64,000 bases of DNA from Pseudoduganella plicata. Lineage in GTDB: Bacteria > Pseudomonadota > Gammaproteobacteria > Burkholderiales > Burkholderiaceae_D. Below are positions 63,688 to 64,000 of this stretch, piece by piece. The stretch covers positions 2,976,001-3,040,000 of the forward strand of contig NZ_CP038026.1 of NCBI RefSeq assembly GCF_004421005.1, given 5' to 3'. The position numbers and the translations under genes were made by a program. The stretch's first letter is position 1. The number at the start of each line of letters is the position of its first letter. Under the pieces are notes generated by a model that worked only from the letters and a program-made list of their open reading frames with translations, did not search any database and was not told the DNA's origin.

Positions 63688-64000
63688 GCGGACATCACCA
63701 CCACGGCCACGGTCACGACCATGGCCACAGCCACGGCCATCACCATCACGGCGATCCCGTCAATCACGGGCGCGCGTTTGCGATCGCCATTGCGCTCAAT
63801 GCCATTTTCGTGGCCGTGGAATTCGGCTACGGCTTCATTGCCAACTCCACGGCACTGATGGCTGACGCCGGCCATAACCTCTCCGACGTGCTGGGCCTGA
63901 TGCTGGCCTGGGGCGCCGCCATCCTGGCCAAGCGTACGCCGACGCGCCGCTTCACATACGGCCTGCGCAGCAGTTCAATGCTGGCGGCACTGTTCAACGG
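63684..64000 (+). CDS. CDF-family cation efflux transporter, 5' part
   Basis: The first 105 residues are present; the gene runs off the right end. A strongly His-rich N terminus (HHHHGHGHDHGHSHGHHHHGD) is followed by helix 1 (AFAIAIALNAIFVAVEFGYGFIA), then the transport-site motif in helix 2 LMADAGHNLSDVLGLMLAW. This is the CzcD/ZitB type, exchanging Zn2+ (also Co2+ or Cd2+) for protons across the inner membrane. Cotranscribed with the zinc-type ArsR repressor through an ATGA overlap. Confidence 0.93.
   Translation, partial: MSGHHHHGHGHDHGHSHGHHHHGDPVNHGRAFAIAIALNAIFVAVEFGYGFIANSTALMADAGHNLSDVLGLMLAWGAAILAKRTPTRRFTYGLRSSSMLAALFN

Overview
The window is 64 kb of GC-rich DNA that reads as chromosome of a betaproteobacterium in the Oxalobacteraceae (Massilia / Duganella / Pseudoduganella type). 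This placement is an inference. It rests on the gene families seen (trxA-rho, long hybrid kinases, three PEP-CTERM proteins, type-B L31, two-domain MaeB) and on high GC at third codon positions. About 60 genes are supported, plus one tRNA, one riboswitch, one complete insertion sequence and one short integrative-element remnant.

Layout. 1-6.2 kb: start of ada, hutC, and a very large hybrid kinase with its receiver protein. 6.3-8.8 kb: trxA, rho and rpmE2, with a partial tandem duplication of the rho 3' end and the rpmE2 promoter between the last two. 8.9-19.8 kb: a membrane glycosyltransferase, an orphan solute-binding protein, a divergent FtsH-like protease, a secreted protein, an EthD-like protein, rarD, a thiolase with a broken 5' end, and an APC/KimA-like permease. 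19.9-21.5 kb: tRNA-Leu(CAA) followed by a 1.5 kb island remnant bounded by a 19-bp duplication of the tRNA 3' end and carrying a DUF892 gene. 21.6-30.6 kb: two PEP-CTERM proteins, a glycosylase-like protein, DUF488, a small lipoprotein, a cobalamin-riboswitch-controlled TonB receptor, an MFS exporter and a DeoR regulator. 30.6-31.3 kb: an unknown gene behind a LexA box and a Cys-containing small protein.

31.4-40.2 kb is a hexuronate/aldarate utilisation locus. It holds a FadR-type regulator, kdgD, an alpha-ketoglutarate semialdehyde dehydrogenase, an SMP-30 lactonase, a periplasmic aldose epimerase and an ExuT-like transporter. Two near-identical 20-bp palindromes lie over the -10 elements of the kdgD and transporter promoters, and a half site lies before the regulator gene, so the three units look like one regulon. 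An IS4-family element sits between the regulator and kdgD, inserted in a palindromic intergenic repeat.

40.3-44.8 kb: an MHYT hybrid kinase and an HD-GYP response regulator, probably one signalling pair. 45-49.4 kb: a four-gene minus-strand cassette (gmd, rmd, two glycosyltransferases) for making and using GDP-D-rhamnose. 49.4-55.6 kb: a third PEP-CTERM protein, a DUF2214 membrane protein, an EamA exporter, maeB, a short membrane peptide and thiL. 55.7-60.3 kb: a hybrid kinase overlapping by 50 bp a REC-PAS-GGDEF-EAL-REC protein. 60.6-64 kb: a CinA-type deamidase, a secreted metallophosphoesterase, an orphan TraL/TraM-like pair, and an ArsR-CDF zinc efflux operon cut by the window end.

Signalling and c-di-GMP turnover are strongly represented (three hybrid kinases, one GGDEF-EAL and one HD-GYP protein). 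A family of palindromic repeats with the core GGTGACAGGCTCC or GGTGCCAGGCTCC recurs in several intergenic gaps. No CRISPR array, rRNA, replication origin or prophage was seen.
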